From Bacteroidales bacterium (GTDB lineage: Bacteria; Bacteroidota; Bacteroidia; Bacteroidales; UBA932): 56,902 nucleotides of DNA. A program made the position numbers and the translations under genes. Location: NCBI GenBank assembly GCA_015060325.1, contig SUYQ01000018.1:1-56902 (forward strand), in the 5' to 3' direction. The stretch's first letter is position 1; every line of letters starts with the position of its first letter. Under the pieces are notes generated by a model. The model saw nothing but the letters and a program-made list of their open reading frames with translations. It was not told the origin of the DNA and did no database searches. This document shows, in pieces, positions 7,946 through 17,173 of the stretch.

Positions 7946-10675
7946 CTTCCTAAGACTGTGACTCTCGCTGAGGATGCTCTTTTCCTCGACGACGTAGTGG
8001 TTATCGGTTACGGTACTGTAAAGAAGGAAGACATGACAGGTTCGGTGGCAACCGTAAAGGCTGACGAAATCAACAAGGGTATGATCACTTCACCAGCTGA
8101 CCTCCTCAAAGGTAAGTCTGCGGGTGTGGTTGTAACTCCAGGTGGCGGTGCTCCAGGTGCCGGTTCTACAATCCGTATCCGTGGAGGTTCTTCACTCAAT
8201 GCGACCAATGACCCTCTTATCATTATTGATGGACTTCCTGTCAGCAACGACGGTATCAGCGGAATGGCTGACCCTCTTTCATCAATCAATCCAAGCGACA
8301 TCGAGTCATTCTCAGTGCTCAAGGATGCATCTGCAACAGCAATCTACGGTTCACGTGCATCTAACGGTGTTATCGTGATTACAACAAAGAAGGGATCAAA
8401 GACAAAGAGTCTTATCCCTCAGATCAATGCCGATTTCTCAGCTTCCCTCAGCCATGTTGACAAGTATGTTGACGTGCTTACAGCTGATGAACTCAGAAAA
8501 CTTGTTTCAGACAGGGTTGATGCAGGTCTTACCGATGCTTCTGCACTTGCAGCACTTGGTGATGCAAATACAAACTGGCAGAAGGAAATCTACCAGCTTG
8601 CTCAGACATACGATGCAAACCTCTCTATAGCAGGCCGCGTGGATATGGGCAAGGCAGGTGTACTCCCTTATCGTGTATCAGGTGGCTATATGTATCAGGA
8701 CGGTGTCCTCATGACAGACCATATGAACAAGGGAACGGTTTCAGTAAACCTTTCTCCATCATTCCTTGACAAGCACCTTACAGTGAACCTCAATGGAAAG
8801 GGTGTTTTCACTGAGAACAACTTTGCAAACCAGGGCGCAATCGGTGCTGCAGCAAGGATGAATCCTACTCATCCAGTATTTGATGATAGCGCTAACAGTA
8901 TCGAAGGATACTTCGTTCATCGCGGAGCTGATGGAAAGCCAAATGCAATGGCAACCATGAACCCTGTTGCAATGATCACACAGAAGACTGACAAGAGTTC
9001 TGCATCACGTTTCATCGGAAACGCACAGGTTGACTATAAGGTTCACGGTCTTGAGGACCTGAGACTCAACGTAAATGCCGGTATCGACTATGCGAAGTCG
9101 GGCGGATATTGGGAGATTCCGATCGGATCTGAAATGTCGTCTCACGACAATGCTCAGAACAATGGAGATGGTGGACATGGCGACTATACATACGAGCGTA
9201 TAGACAAGACTCTCGAAATGTATGCTGCGTACAACAAGGATTTTACAGGTGGTCATCACTTTGATGCGATGCTTGGTTATTCTTGGCAGTCATTCTACAA
9301 TAGATCTACCACATACTCATATACTCTCGCTGCAGGAAAAACTCTCGAAGACAAGCAGCCTGCAGGTGAACTCTTCCTTGTGTCATTCTTTGGTCGCGTG
9401 AACTATAGCTATGATAACCGTTATATGATCACAGCAACTCTCCGTCGTGACGGAACTTCACGCTTTATCAACAACAAGTGGGGTCTCTTCCCTTCTGTGG
9501 CACTCGGCTGGAATATCTCTAATGAGGACTTCCTCAAGGATAACGATGTGCTCACTACACTCAAGCTTCGTGCATCTTGGGGTCAGACCGGTCAGCAGGG
9601 AGTCGGTGGATATTATGATACTCAGCCTACATATTATACAAATGACATCGGAAGTTACTATATGTTTGGCGGTCAGGTATTCAACCCTATCTCATCACTT
9701 GGATACAATGCTGACCTGAAGTGGGAGACTACTACAACTTACAACGTAGGTTTCGACTTCGGTTTCCTCAAGGACCGTATCACAGCAGGCCTTGATGTCT
9801 ACTATCGTGAGACAAAGGATATGATCAACTGGATTCCTGTCCCAGCTCTGTCTAACCTCACTAACTATCTCAACTCGAACATCGGTAACATGATCAATAC
9901 CGGATTTGAGTTTGATATTAATGCCATGGCTATCGACACTGAGGACTGGACATGGTCAATTGGAGCAAACGTAGCTTATAATTATAACGAGATCACAAAG
10001 CTTACCGCATCAGCAAACGACAAGACCGGTATTAATACAGGTGGAATCTCTGGTGGAGTAGGTAACAATGTTCAGCAGCATCAGGTAGGTCACGCTCCAT
10101 CATCGTTCTACCTCTATCAGCAGGTATATGACCAGAATGGTCTTCCTCTTGAGGGTGTATATGTAGACCGTAATGGAGATAACAAGATTGACGAAGAAGA
10201 TAAGTATTTCTGTCACAAGCCTGCTGCAGATTGGAACGTAGGTCTCAATACCACACTCACCTACAAGAACTGGACTCTCGCAGCTTCAGGACACGGTAGC
10301 TTCGGTAACTGGATATACAACAATACTGCATCAGACGGTGAAATGTTCGGTGACCTCTGGACAAACAACTTCACAAGCAACCGTCTTTCTTCTTCACTCG
10401 TTTCAGATTTCAATGGTGCCCAGTATCACTCAGACTACTATGTTACAAATGCGTCATTCTTCAAGATTGACAATGTGACACTCGGCTATACCTTCCCAAG
10501 TCTCTGCAAGACTAAGGACGGTCGTGGACTTGGTCTCAATATATATGCAACAGCACAGAATGTGGCAACAATCACAAAGTATGCTGGTCTGGATCCTGAG
10601 GTGTTTGGAGGTATCGACAACAACCTTTACCCACGTCCAAGGACTTATATCCTCGGAATTAAACTTAACTTCTAA
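7679..10675 (+). CDS. susC: SusC-like TonB-dependent outer-membrane transporter (susC2)
   Basis: This 998-residue protein has a signal peptide (cleavage near FAQ-GG, residue 24), a carboxypeptidase-regulatory-like domain (about 27-105), a TonB-box/plug region (from VVVIGYGTVKKEDMTGSV) and a C-terminal beta-barrel ending in the aromatic residue typical of outer-membrane proteins (LGIKLNF). With the SusD-like lipoprotein encoded 13 bp downstream it should form the oligosaccharide import complex. The SusE-like and GH13 genes that follow point to starch, glycogen or similar alpha-glucans. Its first 89 codons and leader are shared with susC1 in inverted orientation, so its expression is likely phase variable. 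In the present orientation it lies downstream of the MFS transporter. Confidence 0.95.
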   Translation: MNRIMTLCASFVLSCIMGVSVFAQGGYEVKGVVVDAIGPVIGATVIEQGTTNGTSTGIDGDYVLTVSSANAVVEVSCIGYATQTFVASQLPKTVTLAEDALFLDDVVVIGYGTVKKEDMTGSVATVKADEINKGMITSPADLLKGKSAGVVVTPGGGAPGAGSTIRIRGGSSLNATNDPLIIIDGLPVSNDGISGMADPLSSINPSDIESFSVLKDASATAIYGSRASNGVIVITTKKGSKTKSLIPQINADFSASLSHVDKYVDVLTADELRKLVSDRVDAGLTDASALAALGDANTNWQKEIYQLAQTYDANLSIAGRVDMGKAGVLPYRVSGGYMYQDGVLMTDHMNKGTVSVNLSPSFLDKHLTVNLNGKGVFTENNFANQGAIGAAARMNPTHPVFDDSANSIEGYFVHRGADGKPNAMATMNPVAMITQKTDKSSASRFIGNAQVDYKVHGLEDLRLNVNAGIDYAKSGGYWEIPIGSEMSSHDNAQNNGDGGHGDYTYERIDKTLEMYAAYNKDFTGGHHFDAMLGYSWQSFYNRSTTYSYTLAAGKTLEDKQPAGELFLVSFFGRVNYSYDNRYMITATLRRDGTSRFINNKWGLFPSVALGWNISNEDFLKDNDVLTTLKLRASWGQTGQQGVGGYYDTQPTYYTNDIGSYYMFGGQVFNPISSLGYNADLKWETTTTYNVGFDFGFLKDRITAGLDVYYRETKDMINWIPVPALSNLTNYLNSNIGNMINTGFEFDINAMAIDTEDWTWSIGANVAYNYNEITKLTASANDKTGINTGGISGGVGNNVQQHQVGHAPSSFYLYQQVYDQNGLPLEGVYVDRNGDNKIDEEDKYFCHKPAADWNVGLNTTLTYKNWTLAASGHGSFGNWIYNNTASDGEMFGDLWTNNFTSNRLSSSLVSDFNGAQYHSDYYVTNASFFKIDNVTLGYTFPSLCKTKDGRGLGLNIYATAQNVATITKYAGLDPEVFGGIDNNLYPRPRTYILGIKLNF

Positions 10676-10688
10676 TCAGTAAGGAGAT

Positions 10689-12380
10689 ATGAAAACATTG
10701 AAATATATAATTAGCGCCCTTGTTTCGGCTGCCGTGCTTTCTTCGTGCGTGGGTGATCTTAATGTCACTCCGATCGATCCTGCGCTGAATACTCCGGACA
10801 AGGTGCTCACGACAGAGGCAGATTACTTTAATCTTCTTGCCGGCTGCTACACAGGATTTGCTACCAGCGGATACAAAGGCCCTAACGGAGACCCAAGTAT
10901 ATCAGGTCTCGACGGTGGCCAGAGCCAGTATTTCCGCGGTCTTTATCATCTTAATGGTGTGACTACAGACGAGGTGGTCTGCCGCTGGAACGATGCTGGA
11001 ATGCCAGACCTTTCTAAGGCTTCATGGAATGCTGACAATACATTCGTGATGTCTTTCTACTATCGTATTCTTCACCAGGTTGCCATTTTCAACGAGTTCA
11101 TCCGCAAAGTGAACGAGGCTGATATTGACCTTCCAAAGAAGGGACAGTGGGTCGCAGAGGCACGCACTCTCCGTGCTATGTGCTGGCTCCACGCTATTGA
11201 TAACTTCGGTAATGTACCATTTGCTACAGAGGAGTCTTCTGTAGGTTCGACTGCACCTCAGCAGATCAGCCGTGCAGACCTCTTCAAGTATATTGAGTCT
11301 GAACTTACATCTGTTCTTGCCGGCAATGATCTTTATGGATATGCTGAAGGAGAATACGGACGTGCAAACAAGGGTCTTGCTGCAATGATTCTTGCAAAGC
11401 TTTATCTTAATGCAGAAGTATATCTCGGCAAGGCTGAGGGCGCCGGCTACTATCAGAAATGTGCTGACGTGCTTGCTCCGCTTGTAGGAAAGTACAATCT
11501 TCATACAACTTCAAAGGGTACCTACTCGGCATATGAGGAGCTCTTCCTCGCCGATAACCATAATTGCACAGAGGAAATCATCTTTGCTATTCAGCAGGAT
11601 GGTGTGAATACCCAGAGTTGGGGTGTAACCCAGTATATGGTGTTCGCTTCAACCGGTGGAACAATGGATGCTGCTTCTCTCGGAATTTCATCAGGATGGG
11701 GCGGTCTCCGTACAACTCCTCAGTTCTTTGACTATTTCTCAGAGTCAGATGACAGATTCCTTTTCTATGTAAAGGATATTCAGGATAAGGACCTTGAAAA
11801 GCTTTATGCTGAAGAGAAAGAGAAATATGAAAAGGATCTGGCCGATGGTAAGAGTCCGGAACCTCTCAAGCCATTCGACGAGTGGGTTGACGGAAAGTAC
11901 CATACTAAGGATATCGCAGATATGGGCAAATTCGAGAATGGATATCCTATTATGAAGTGGAAGAATATGAACAGCGACGGAACTCCAGGACAGTCTAACG
12001 GTTTCGTAGATGTGGATTGGCCGGTTTACCGCTATGCAGATGCTCTTCTTATGCTTGCCGAGTGTGAGCTCAAGGGTGCTACAGTTTCTGGAAACATGAC
12101 TGGTAAGGCTGCCTTTGATGCAGTGCGTGCACGCTCTAACATGGCTCCTATTGCCTTGAATGAAACAAATCTTCTTGAGGAACGTGCTCGCGAACTCTTC
12201 CAGGAGGGTCACCGTCGTTCAGACCTGATTCGTTTCGGCAAGTATACAAAGGACTATAACTGGGCATGGAAAGGTGGAAATCCTAATGGTCAGAATATCG
12301 CAGATCACTTCGTTTTGTTCCCTATTCCGAACAGCGATTTGAACGCTAATGCCAACCTTGTTCAGAATGCTGGCTACTAG
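10689..12380 (+). CDS. susD: SusD/RagB-like surface glycan-binding lipoprotein
   Basis: This 563-residue lipoprotein has a signal peptide with lipobox LSSC (Cys20), so it is probably anchored in the outer membrane facing outward. It has the SusD/RagB fold signatures: the TPR-rich N-terminal half with CWLHAIDNFGNVPFATE, and the C-terminal RARELFQEGHRRSDLIRFGKYT segment. It caps the SusC pore and delivers bound glycan. It starts 13 bp after susC2, and the SusE-like gene follows at once, so the three form one transcript. The glycan is inferred from the neighbours to be an alpha-glucan. Confidence 0.95.
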   Translation: MKTLKYIISALVSAAVLSSCVGDLNVTPIDPALNTPDKVLTTEADYFNLLAGCYTGFATSGYKGPNGDPSISGLDGGQSQYFRGLYHLNGVTTDEVVCRWNDAGMPDLSKASWNADNTFVMSFYYRILHQVAIFNEFIRKVNEADIDLPKKGQWVAEARTLRAMCWLHAIDNFGNVPFATEESSVGSTAPQQISRADLFKYIESELTSVLAGNDLYGYAEGEYGRANKGLAAMILAKLYLNAEVYLGKAEGAGYYQKCADVLAPLVGKYNLHTTSKGTYSAYEELFLADNHNCTEEIIFAIQQDGVNTQSWGVTQYMVFASTGGTMDAASLGISSGWGGLRTTPQFFDYFSESDDRFLFYVKDIQDKDLEKLYAEEKEKYEKDLADGKSPEPLKPFDEWVDGKYHTKDIADMGKFENGYPIMKWKNMNSDGTPGQSNGFVDVDWPVYRYADALLMLAECELKGATVSGNMTGKAAFDAVRARSNMAPIALNETNLLEERARELFQEGHRRSDLIRFGKYTKDYNWAWKGGNPNGQNIADHFVLFPIPNSDLNANANLVQNAGY

Positions 12381-12403
12381 TGGAGACAATAAATTTCAAG
12401 AAT

Positions 12404-14140
12404 ATGAAAATAGCTAAATATTTGATGATGCTGGCTGCTGCTGTTGGAATTGCAGCTGCATGCCAGAAGGAAGAAAAGGTGGTTTTCGATCCATCTGTGG
12501 TCGTTGCCCCTGTTCTTGACCCGATTGCAGATATGGTCGTTACTGAAGACAATATGAACGACAAGGTTAAGTTCACATGGACTGCTGCAGATTTCGGACT
12601 TGACGTAGTTGTTAACTATACTCTTTGGACTTCCTATGCTGATAATGCTGAAGTTGCTGTTGTCAAGAGCATCACTGCTACAGAGACAGAAGTTGCGTTG
12701 GCAACACTCAACGGCATTTTCTTCAATGATATGAAGATTCCTGCAGGTGAGGCTAAGACGGTGAAGTTCAGACTGTCTGCAAGTCTTGCTGACTCTGAGG
12801 TGTTTTATTCGGAGGCTGTTGAGACAAACTTCACAGCCAAGGAGGCTGAGAAGACCTTCCCGCCTTCAATCTATGGTGTTGTAGGTACTCTTAACGGTTG
12901 GGCCGCTCCAGACGTAAACATGGGTGATGCCGGTGACGGAATGTATGTTGCCAAGAACGTTGTGTTCGATCAGGGAGAGAACTGGTTCAAGATCAGAGCT
13001 AATGAAGAATGGAATGATAAGGAGAATTATGGACTTGAGGCAAAGCAGGCAATTACTGTTGATGCAGGTTTCCCTCTTACTGTCGGTGGCGGCTCTCAGG
13101 ACATCGGTGTTGCTGACGGAACATACGATGTATGGTTCGACAAGACAAATATGATGGTATATGCAATGACTCCAGGCAAGCATCCAAAGGATGCAGGTCA
13201 AGGTGAAGTTGTAGTACCTGTGGATCCTGCTACTCTCGACTGGTACATCGTAGGTCAGTTCAATGGCTGGGCAACAGCAGATGCAAAGTACAAGCTCACT
13301 CCAGATGAAGATGGCAAGTGGTTCGTGCTCAAAGGTTTTGTGGCTGACGGTCAGGGATTCAAGTTCCATGCAGCAGGCGACGACAACTGGGCTGTGAACA
13401 GAGGTGCTGAGGGTGAAGCAGAGCCTGCAGTTGCACCTGTTGGTGAGGCTTTCACACTCGTGGCTAACGGAAAGAACATTTCTCTCTCTGCCGGCACATA
13501 CGATGTTTACGTAAGCAGCGCTTTTGATAAGGTTATGTTTATGGCAGAGGGCGAGGCTCCTGCCAAGTATGGTGAATGGATCTTCGTTCCTGGAAATCAC
13601 CAGGGATGGTCTCCAGCTACTGCTCCTGCTCTCAGAAGTGAGAATAAGGACGGTGTTTACACAGGATTCGTAAACTTCAACGGAGAATTCAAGTTTACTC
13701 ATGTACGCGATTGGGCTGGTGAGTATAACTCAGACCACTTTGATACATATGCAGACGGTTTCGTCAAGGGTTCTGCAGGTGGAAACATCACAGGTCCTGC
13801 AGGTTACTACTATGTGACTGCAAATGTTCCAGAGAAGAAACTCGAAGCTGTTCAGGTTGTCTGGGGAGTGGTAGGAACTGCAGCAGGCAGCTGGGACGTA
13901 GATCAGGATATGACCTGGGACGATGCCAAGAAGTGCTGGACACTGACTGCTGACCTTGTCGCAGGAGAGTGGAAGTTCCGTGCTAACGATGGCTGGGACA
14001 TCAACCTTGGAGGTGCACTGGAAGACCTTACAATGGGTGGTGGAAACATCGCTCTTGCAGAGGCTGGTACTTATTATATCGAACTCTACACAGAGCGTAC
14101 AGACACAGAGAAATTCTACTGTACTGTAACTAAGAAATAA
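12404..14140 (+). CDS. SusE/F-like starch-binding lipoprotein with four tandem modules
   Basis: I choose the ATG at 12404 over the upstream one at 12380 because it gives a proper lipoprotein signal (MKIAKYLMM... with lipobox AAAC). The 578-residue product has an N-terminal Ig-like SusE domain (about 20-150) and four repeated binding modules, opening near residues 156 (GVVGTLNGW), 279 (IVGQFNGW), 391 (FVPGNHQGW) and 487 (VWGVVGTAAGSW). Each has a Trp-rich start and, in most, a WKF/FKF-type strand, as in SusE and SusF, which hold starch at the cell surface. Module 1 closely resembles a domain inserted in the downstream amylase. A terminator-like hairpin follows the stop. It starts 23 bp after susD. 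Confidence 0.88.
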   Translation: MKIAKYLMMLAAAVGIAAACQKEEKVVFDPSVVVAPVLDPIADMVVTEDNMNDKVKFTWTAADFGLDVVVNYTLWTSYADNAEVAVVKSITATETEVALATLNGIFFNDMKIPAGEAKTVKFRLSASLADSEVFYSEAVETNFTAKEAEKTFPPSIYGVVGTLNGWAAPDVNMGDAGDGMYVAKNVVFDQGENWFKIRANEEWNDKENYGLEAKQAITVDAGFPLTVGGGSQDIGVADGTYDVWFDKTNMMVYAMTPGKHPKDAGQGEVVVPVDPATLDWYIVGQFNGWATADAKYKLTPDEDGKWFVLKGFVADGQGFKFHAAGDDNWAVNRGAEGEAEPAVAPVGEAFTLVANGKNISLSAGTYDVYVSSAFDKVMFMAEGEAPAKYGEWIFVPGNHQGWSPATAPALRSENKDGVYTGFVNFNGEFKFTHVRDWAGEYNSDHFDTYADGFVKGSAGGNITGPAGYYYVTANVPEKKLEAVQVVWGVVGTAAGSWDVDQDMTWDDAKKCWTLTADLVAGEWKFRANDGWDINLGGALEDLTMGGGNIALAEAGTYYIELYTERTDTEKFYCTVTKK

Positions 14141-14147
14141 ATGTTTT

Positions 14148-14179
14148 AAGCCTGTGGGTCCTGACCGGCCCACGGGCTT
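14148..14179 (+). terminator. Intrinsic terminator or attenuator between the SusE-like gene and the amylase
   Basis: An 11-bp stem (AAGCCTGTGGG with CCCACGGGCTT, one G-T pair) and a 10-nt loop is followed by CTATTTTG. It lies 7 bp after the stop of the SusE-like gene and may lower readthrough into the amylase, giving the stoichiometric binding proteins in excess over the enzyme. Confidence 0.65.
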
Positions 14180-14206
14180 CTATTTTGTATATTCAAGTTT
14201 GTATTA

Positions 14207-17071
14207 ATGAAGAGAATATTTTTTATCCTATTGACTTTCGTCTTCATCTTCGGATCATGTACGGAAGAGCTTGGCAATGGAAAATTTTCTGTTGCTCCAG
14301 AAAACCTCAAGTTCGCAAAGGCTGGCGATGTGAGAACTCTTGTCATTAACACCCAGTCAGATTGGACAATCGAAATTCTTGGCGGTGACGGCTGGCTGAC
14401 AGCAAGCCCTGTTTCAGGACGAGGTATAGGCCGTTCTACTATTACGGCTTCTATGAATCCAGCTTTGGAAAGGACAGCTACGATTAACGTATCTTCAGGA
14501 GGAACAACAGTGTCTGTCGCTGTGACTCAGGAGGGACTTGTTATGGATGAGAATATTATACCTGACGCTGCGTCAGGTGTGGTGGTTGATCCTGTCAAAC
14601 CGGATGCTGATGGACCATGTACTATCAAGTTCAATGCTCCGGCGGGTTCTGAATTATTCGGATATACCGGTGAACTCTATGCTCATCTGGGACTTATAGT
14701 AGATGATGAGTGGGCATTTGTTCCTGCTGATTGGGATGAAAACACAGATAAGTGTAAGTTTACAAATGTAGGAGAGAATTCGTGGGAACTCAAGATAGAG
14801 CCTTCGATACGTGAGTTCTTCGGTTCTGGAGAAACCCCATTGACAAGACTGGCCATAGTCATCAGAAGTGCTGACGGATCCCTTCAGACAAGGCCGGACC
14901 AGTTCAATTCGATAAAGGACAACAAGTATCAGCTTGTACCTTTTGTTCCGGATCCTGTTGTTGATGAGACTATGCCTGCTGACCTGAAGCATGGAATCAA
15001 CATTCACGATGATAATTCTGTGACATTTGTCCTTTATGCAGCAGACAAGGACGGAGCAATGCACGACTACTGCTATCTTGTAGGTGACTGGAATAACTTT
15101 GAGAGGGTTCCTGAGGGAATCATGAAGCGTGATGCAGAGGCTGGTTGCTGGTGGCTCAAAGTTGAAGGATTCGACCCGGATCAGGAATATAGGTACAATT
15201 TCAGACTTGGCAATCCGCCGGCATCGGATATCGTTGTCAGCGATCCATACACTGAAATAGTATATGATCAGTGGAATGATCAATATATCGACGGGGTCCC
15301 TGCTTTCCCTGAGGGGGCAAAGGCTCTTGTGTCTGCCTTCCAGATCAATAAACCGGTATATAACTGGAAACATTCTGATTTTAAGGTAGAGGATAAGAAT
15401 GACCTTGTGATTTATGAGATGCACTTCCGTGACTTTACCACATCTCAGAATATTGAGGGAGCCATGGCTCAGCTTGACTATATTGAGAATCTCGGTGTGA
15501 ATGCTGTAGAGCTTATGCCTATACAGGAGTTTGACGGAAATAACAGCTGGGGATATAACCCTAACCACTGGTTTGCTCTCGATAAGTACTATGGTACACG
15601 CGAGGAATATAAAGCGTTCATCGACGAGTGTCACGCGCGTGATATTGCAGTCATCGTAGATGTTGTATACAATCATGCAACAGGCTCGCACACCTGGGCC
15701 AAGATGTGGTGGGATGGCGATGCTACTGCTGATAACAATCCATGGTTCAACCGTGTAGCCAAGCATGAATTCAATGTGTACCATGATATGAATCATGAGA
15801 ATGCCATGGTGAGGGAGCATGTCAAGCAGAGCCTTGAATATCTCCTCACAGAGTATGATGTTGACGGTTTCCGCTTTGACCTTACAAAGGGATTCACGCA
15901 GAAGAACACTCTTGGCAATGTTGGAGCGTGGGGTCGTTATGACCCATCCCGCGTTGATATCCTCAAGGATTATGCAGACCACGTCTGGTCAGTGAACAAT
16001 GATGCCGTAGTGATTTTCGAGCATCTCTCTGATTGGGATGAGGAGAAGGCTCTTGCGGAGCATGGTATCCAACTCTGGAGAAATGTAAATCATGAATATA
16101 GAACAGCTGTAACAGGCGGATCAGGTGACTTCACCAATATGTATTCTAATGCTCCTTTTGGAGGCTTTGTAGGATACATGGAGAGCCATGACGAGGAGCG
16201 CATATGTTATGGTGCTACTTCTGACAACTCTTCTGTAACCTGGGGTATCTGTGGTAGCTTGACTTCATGGGGAGAGACTCCGGATATTACAATGAATGCA
16301 GATGGGGCATTCTTTGTTGCAAAGAATGTATCCTTCGCGGCTACTGACATGTTTAAGATAAGAGGAAATAATGAATGGAACGATGCATTCAACTATGGAT
16401 CTTCCACCCAGGGATACAAGCTGCCTCTTGACAAGGAGTATCAGCTCACTCTTGGATCTGGTTCTAAGGATATGGCTGTGCCAGCAGCAGGATCCTATGA
16501 TGTGTATTTCTCGGCTGATATGCAGAAGGTATGGCTTATGACAGTTGGCAAACGTCCTGCAGATCCTACGGGTGGTGAGTCTGAGGATGCGCTGACAGTG
16601 GCAATGCGCCGTGCAGGTGCTTCTGCAGCATTCTTCCTCACTGTTCCTGGTCCGAAGATGATCTGGCAGTTCGGTGAGATCGGCTACGACTACTCTATTG
16701 ATTACAATGATCGAGTGGGCGAGAAGCCTGTAGTAACTGACAAGTATCTGGCAGTTCCTGCACGTAAGGCTCTCTACGATACATATGCAGTTCTCCTGAA
16801 GTTCCGTCGCGAGAATCCTCGTTTCTTTGACAGCGATGCATCATTCAAGTGGACACCGAACGGAGCGACAAAGACCATCACTTGTTCGGCAGACGGCAAG
16901 ACATTCCACATAGTAGGCAACTTCGGTTCCGGCAGCCAGCAGATCAGCGTAGAGCTTCCACACGACGGAAACTGGTACAACTACTTCAACCGCGACGAGG
17001 TCTGGGCCGGCCAGAGCCACACGCCAACCCTGAAGGAAGGTGAGTTTGTCTTCCTGGTAGACTGGAAGTAA
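14207..17071 (+). CDS. Surface GH13 alpha-amylase lipoprotein with BACON, CBM and an inserted SusE-type module
   Basis: This 954-residue lipoprotein (lipobox FGSC near residue 18) is a SusG-like surface amylase. Order: a BACON domain (about 25-112), a SusE-like or CBM-like domain (about 115-250), a CBM48-like N-domain (about 260-375), then the GH13 barrel. Conserved regions are visible: DVVYNH (D485), GFRFDLTKG with nucleophile D558, IFEHLSDW with acid/base E605, and MESHDEER with D662. Directly after the last motif, about residues 670-790, the barrel is interrupted by a module resembling SusE module 1 (FKIRGNNEWNDAFNYG against FKIRANEEWNDKENYG), after which the barrel resumes at ALTVAMRRAGASAAFF. 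It should cut alpha-1,4-glucans at the surface for the SusCD complex. A possible terminator precedes it, so expression may be lower than upstream genes. Confidence 0.92.
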   Translation: MKRIFFILLTFVFIFGSCTEELGNGKFSVAPENLKFAKAGDVRTLVINTQSDWTIEILGGDGWLTASPVSGRGIGRSTITASMNPALERTATINVSSGGTTVSVAVTQEGLVMDENIIPDAASGVVVDPVKPDADGPCTIKFNAPAGSELFGYTGELYAHLGLIVDDEWAFVPADWDENTDKCKFTNVGENSWELKIEPSIREFFGSGETPLTRLAIVIRSADGSLQTRPDQFNSIKDNKYQLVPFVPDPVVDETMPADLKHGINIHDDNSVTFVLYAADKDGAMHDYCYLVGDWNNFERVPEGIMKRDAEAGCWWLKVEGFDPDQEYRYNFRLGNPPASDIVVSDPYTEIVYDQWNDQYIDGVPAFPEGAKALVSAFQINKPVYNWKHSDFKVEDKNDLVIYEMHFRDFTTSQNIEGAMAQLDYIENLGVNAVELMPIQEFDGNNSWGYNPNHWFALDKYYGTREEYKAFIDECHARDIAVIVDVVYNHATGSHTWAKMWWDGDATADNNPWFNRVAKHEFNVYHDMNHENAMVREHVKQSLEYLLTEYDVDGFRFDLTKGFTQKNTLGNVGAWGRYDPSRVDILKDYADHVWSVNNDAVVIFEHLSDWDEEKALAEHGIQLWRNVNHEYRTAVTGGSGDFTNMYSNAPFGGFVGYMESHDEERICYGATSDNSSVTWGICGSLTSWGETPDITMNADGAFFVAKNVSFAATDMFKIRGNNEWNDAFNYGSSTQGYKLPLDKEYQLTLGSGSKDMAVPAAGSYDVYFSADMQKVWLMTVGKRPADPTGGESEDALTVAMRRAGASAAFFLTVPGPKMIWQFGEIGYDYSIDYNDRVGEKPVVTDKYLAVPARKALYDTYAVLLKFRRENPRFFDSDASFKWTPNGATKTITCSADGKTFHIVGNFGSGSQQISVELPHDGNWYNYFNRDEVWAGQSHTPTLKEGEFVFLVDWK

Positions 17072-17082
17072 ATCATACAATT

Positions 17083-17170
17083 CTCCCGTCCATGAAAATG
17101 GCCCAAAACGTGGACGGGAGGCACAAAATAAAGCTCCCGTCCATGAAAAAGCCTGATTTCATGGACGGGA
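17083..17170. repeat. Paired REP-like hairpins, left flank of the RAYT element
   Basis: Two hairpins in tandem: CTCCCGTCCA (17083-17092) pairs with TGGACGGGAG (17111-17120); after a GCACAAAATAAAG spacer, TCCCGTCCATGAAA (17135-17148) pairs with 17157-17170. The same arrangement in the same orientation lies at 18481-18570 on the other side of the transposase. Such doublets are typical of REPIN/BIME units mobilised by RAYT proteins. Confidence 0.85.
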
Positions 17171-17173
17171 ATT

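Noticed and set aside
14654..15982. A 442-codon ORF on the reverse strand inside the amylase gene
   Set aside because: It is the antisense shadow of a clear GH13 gene with all catalytic motifs in the forward frame and shows no recognisable domain.
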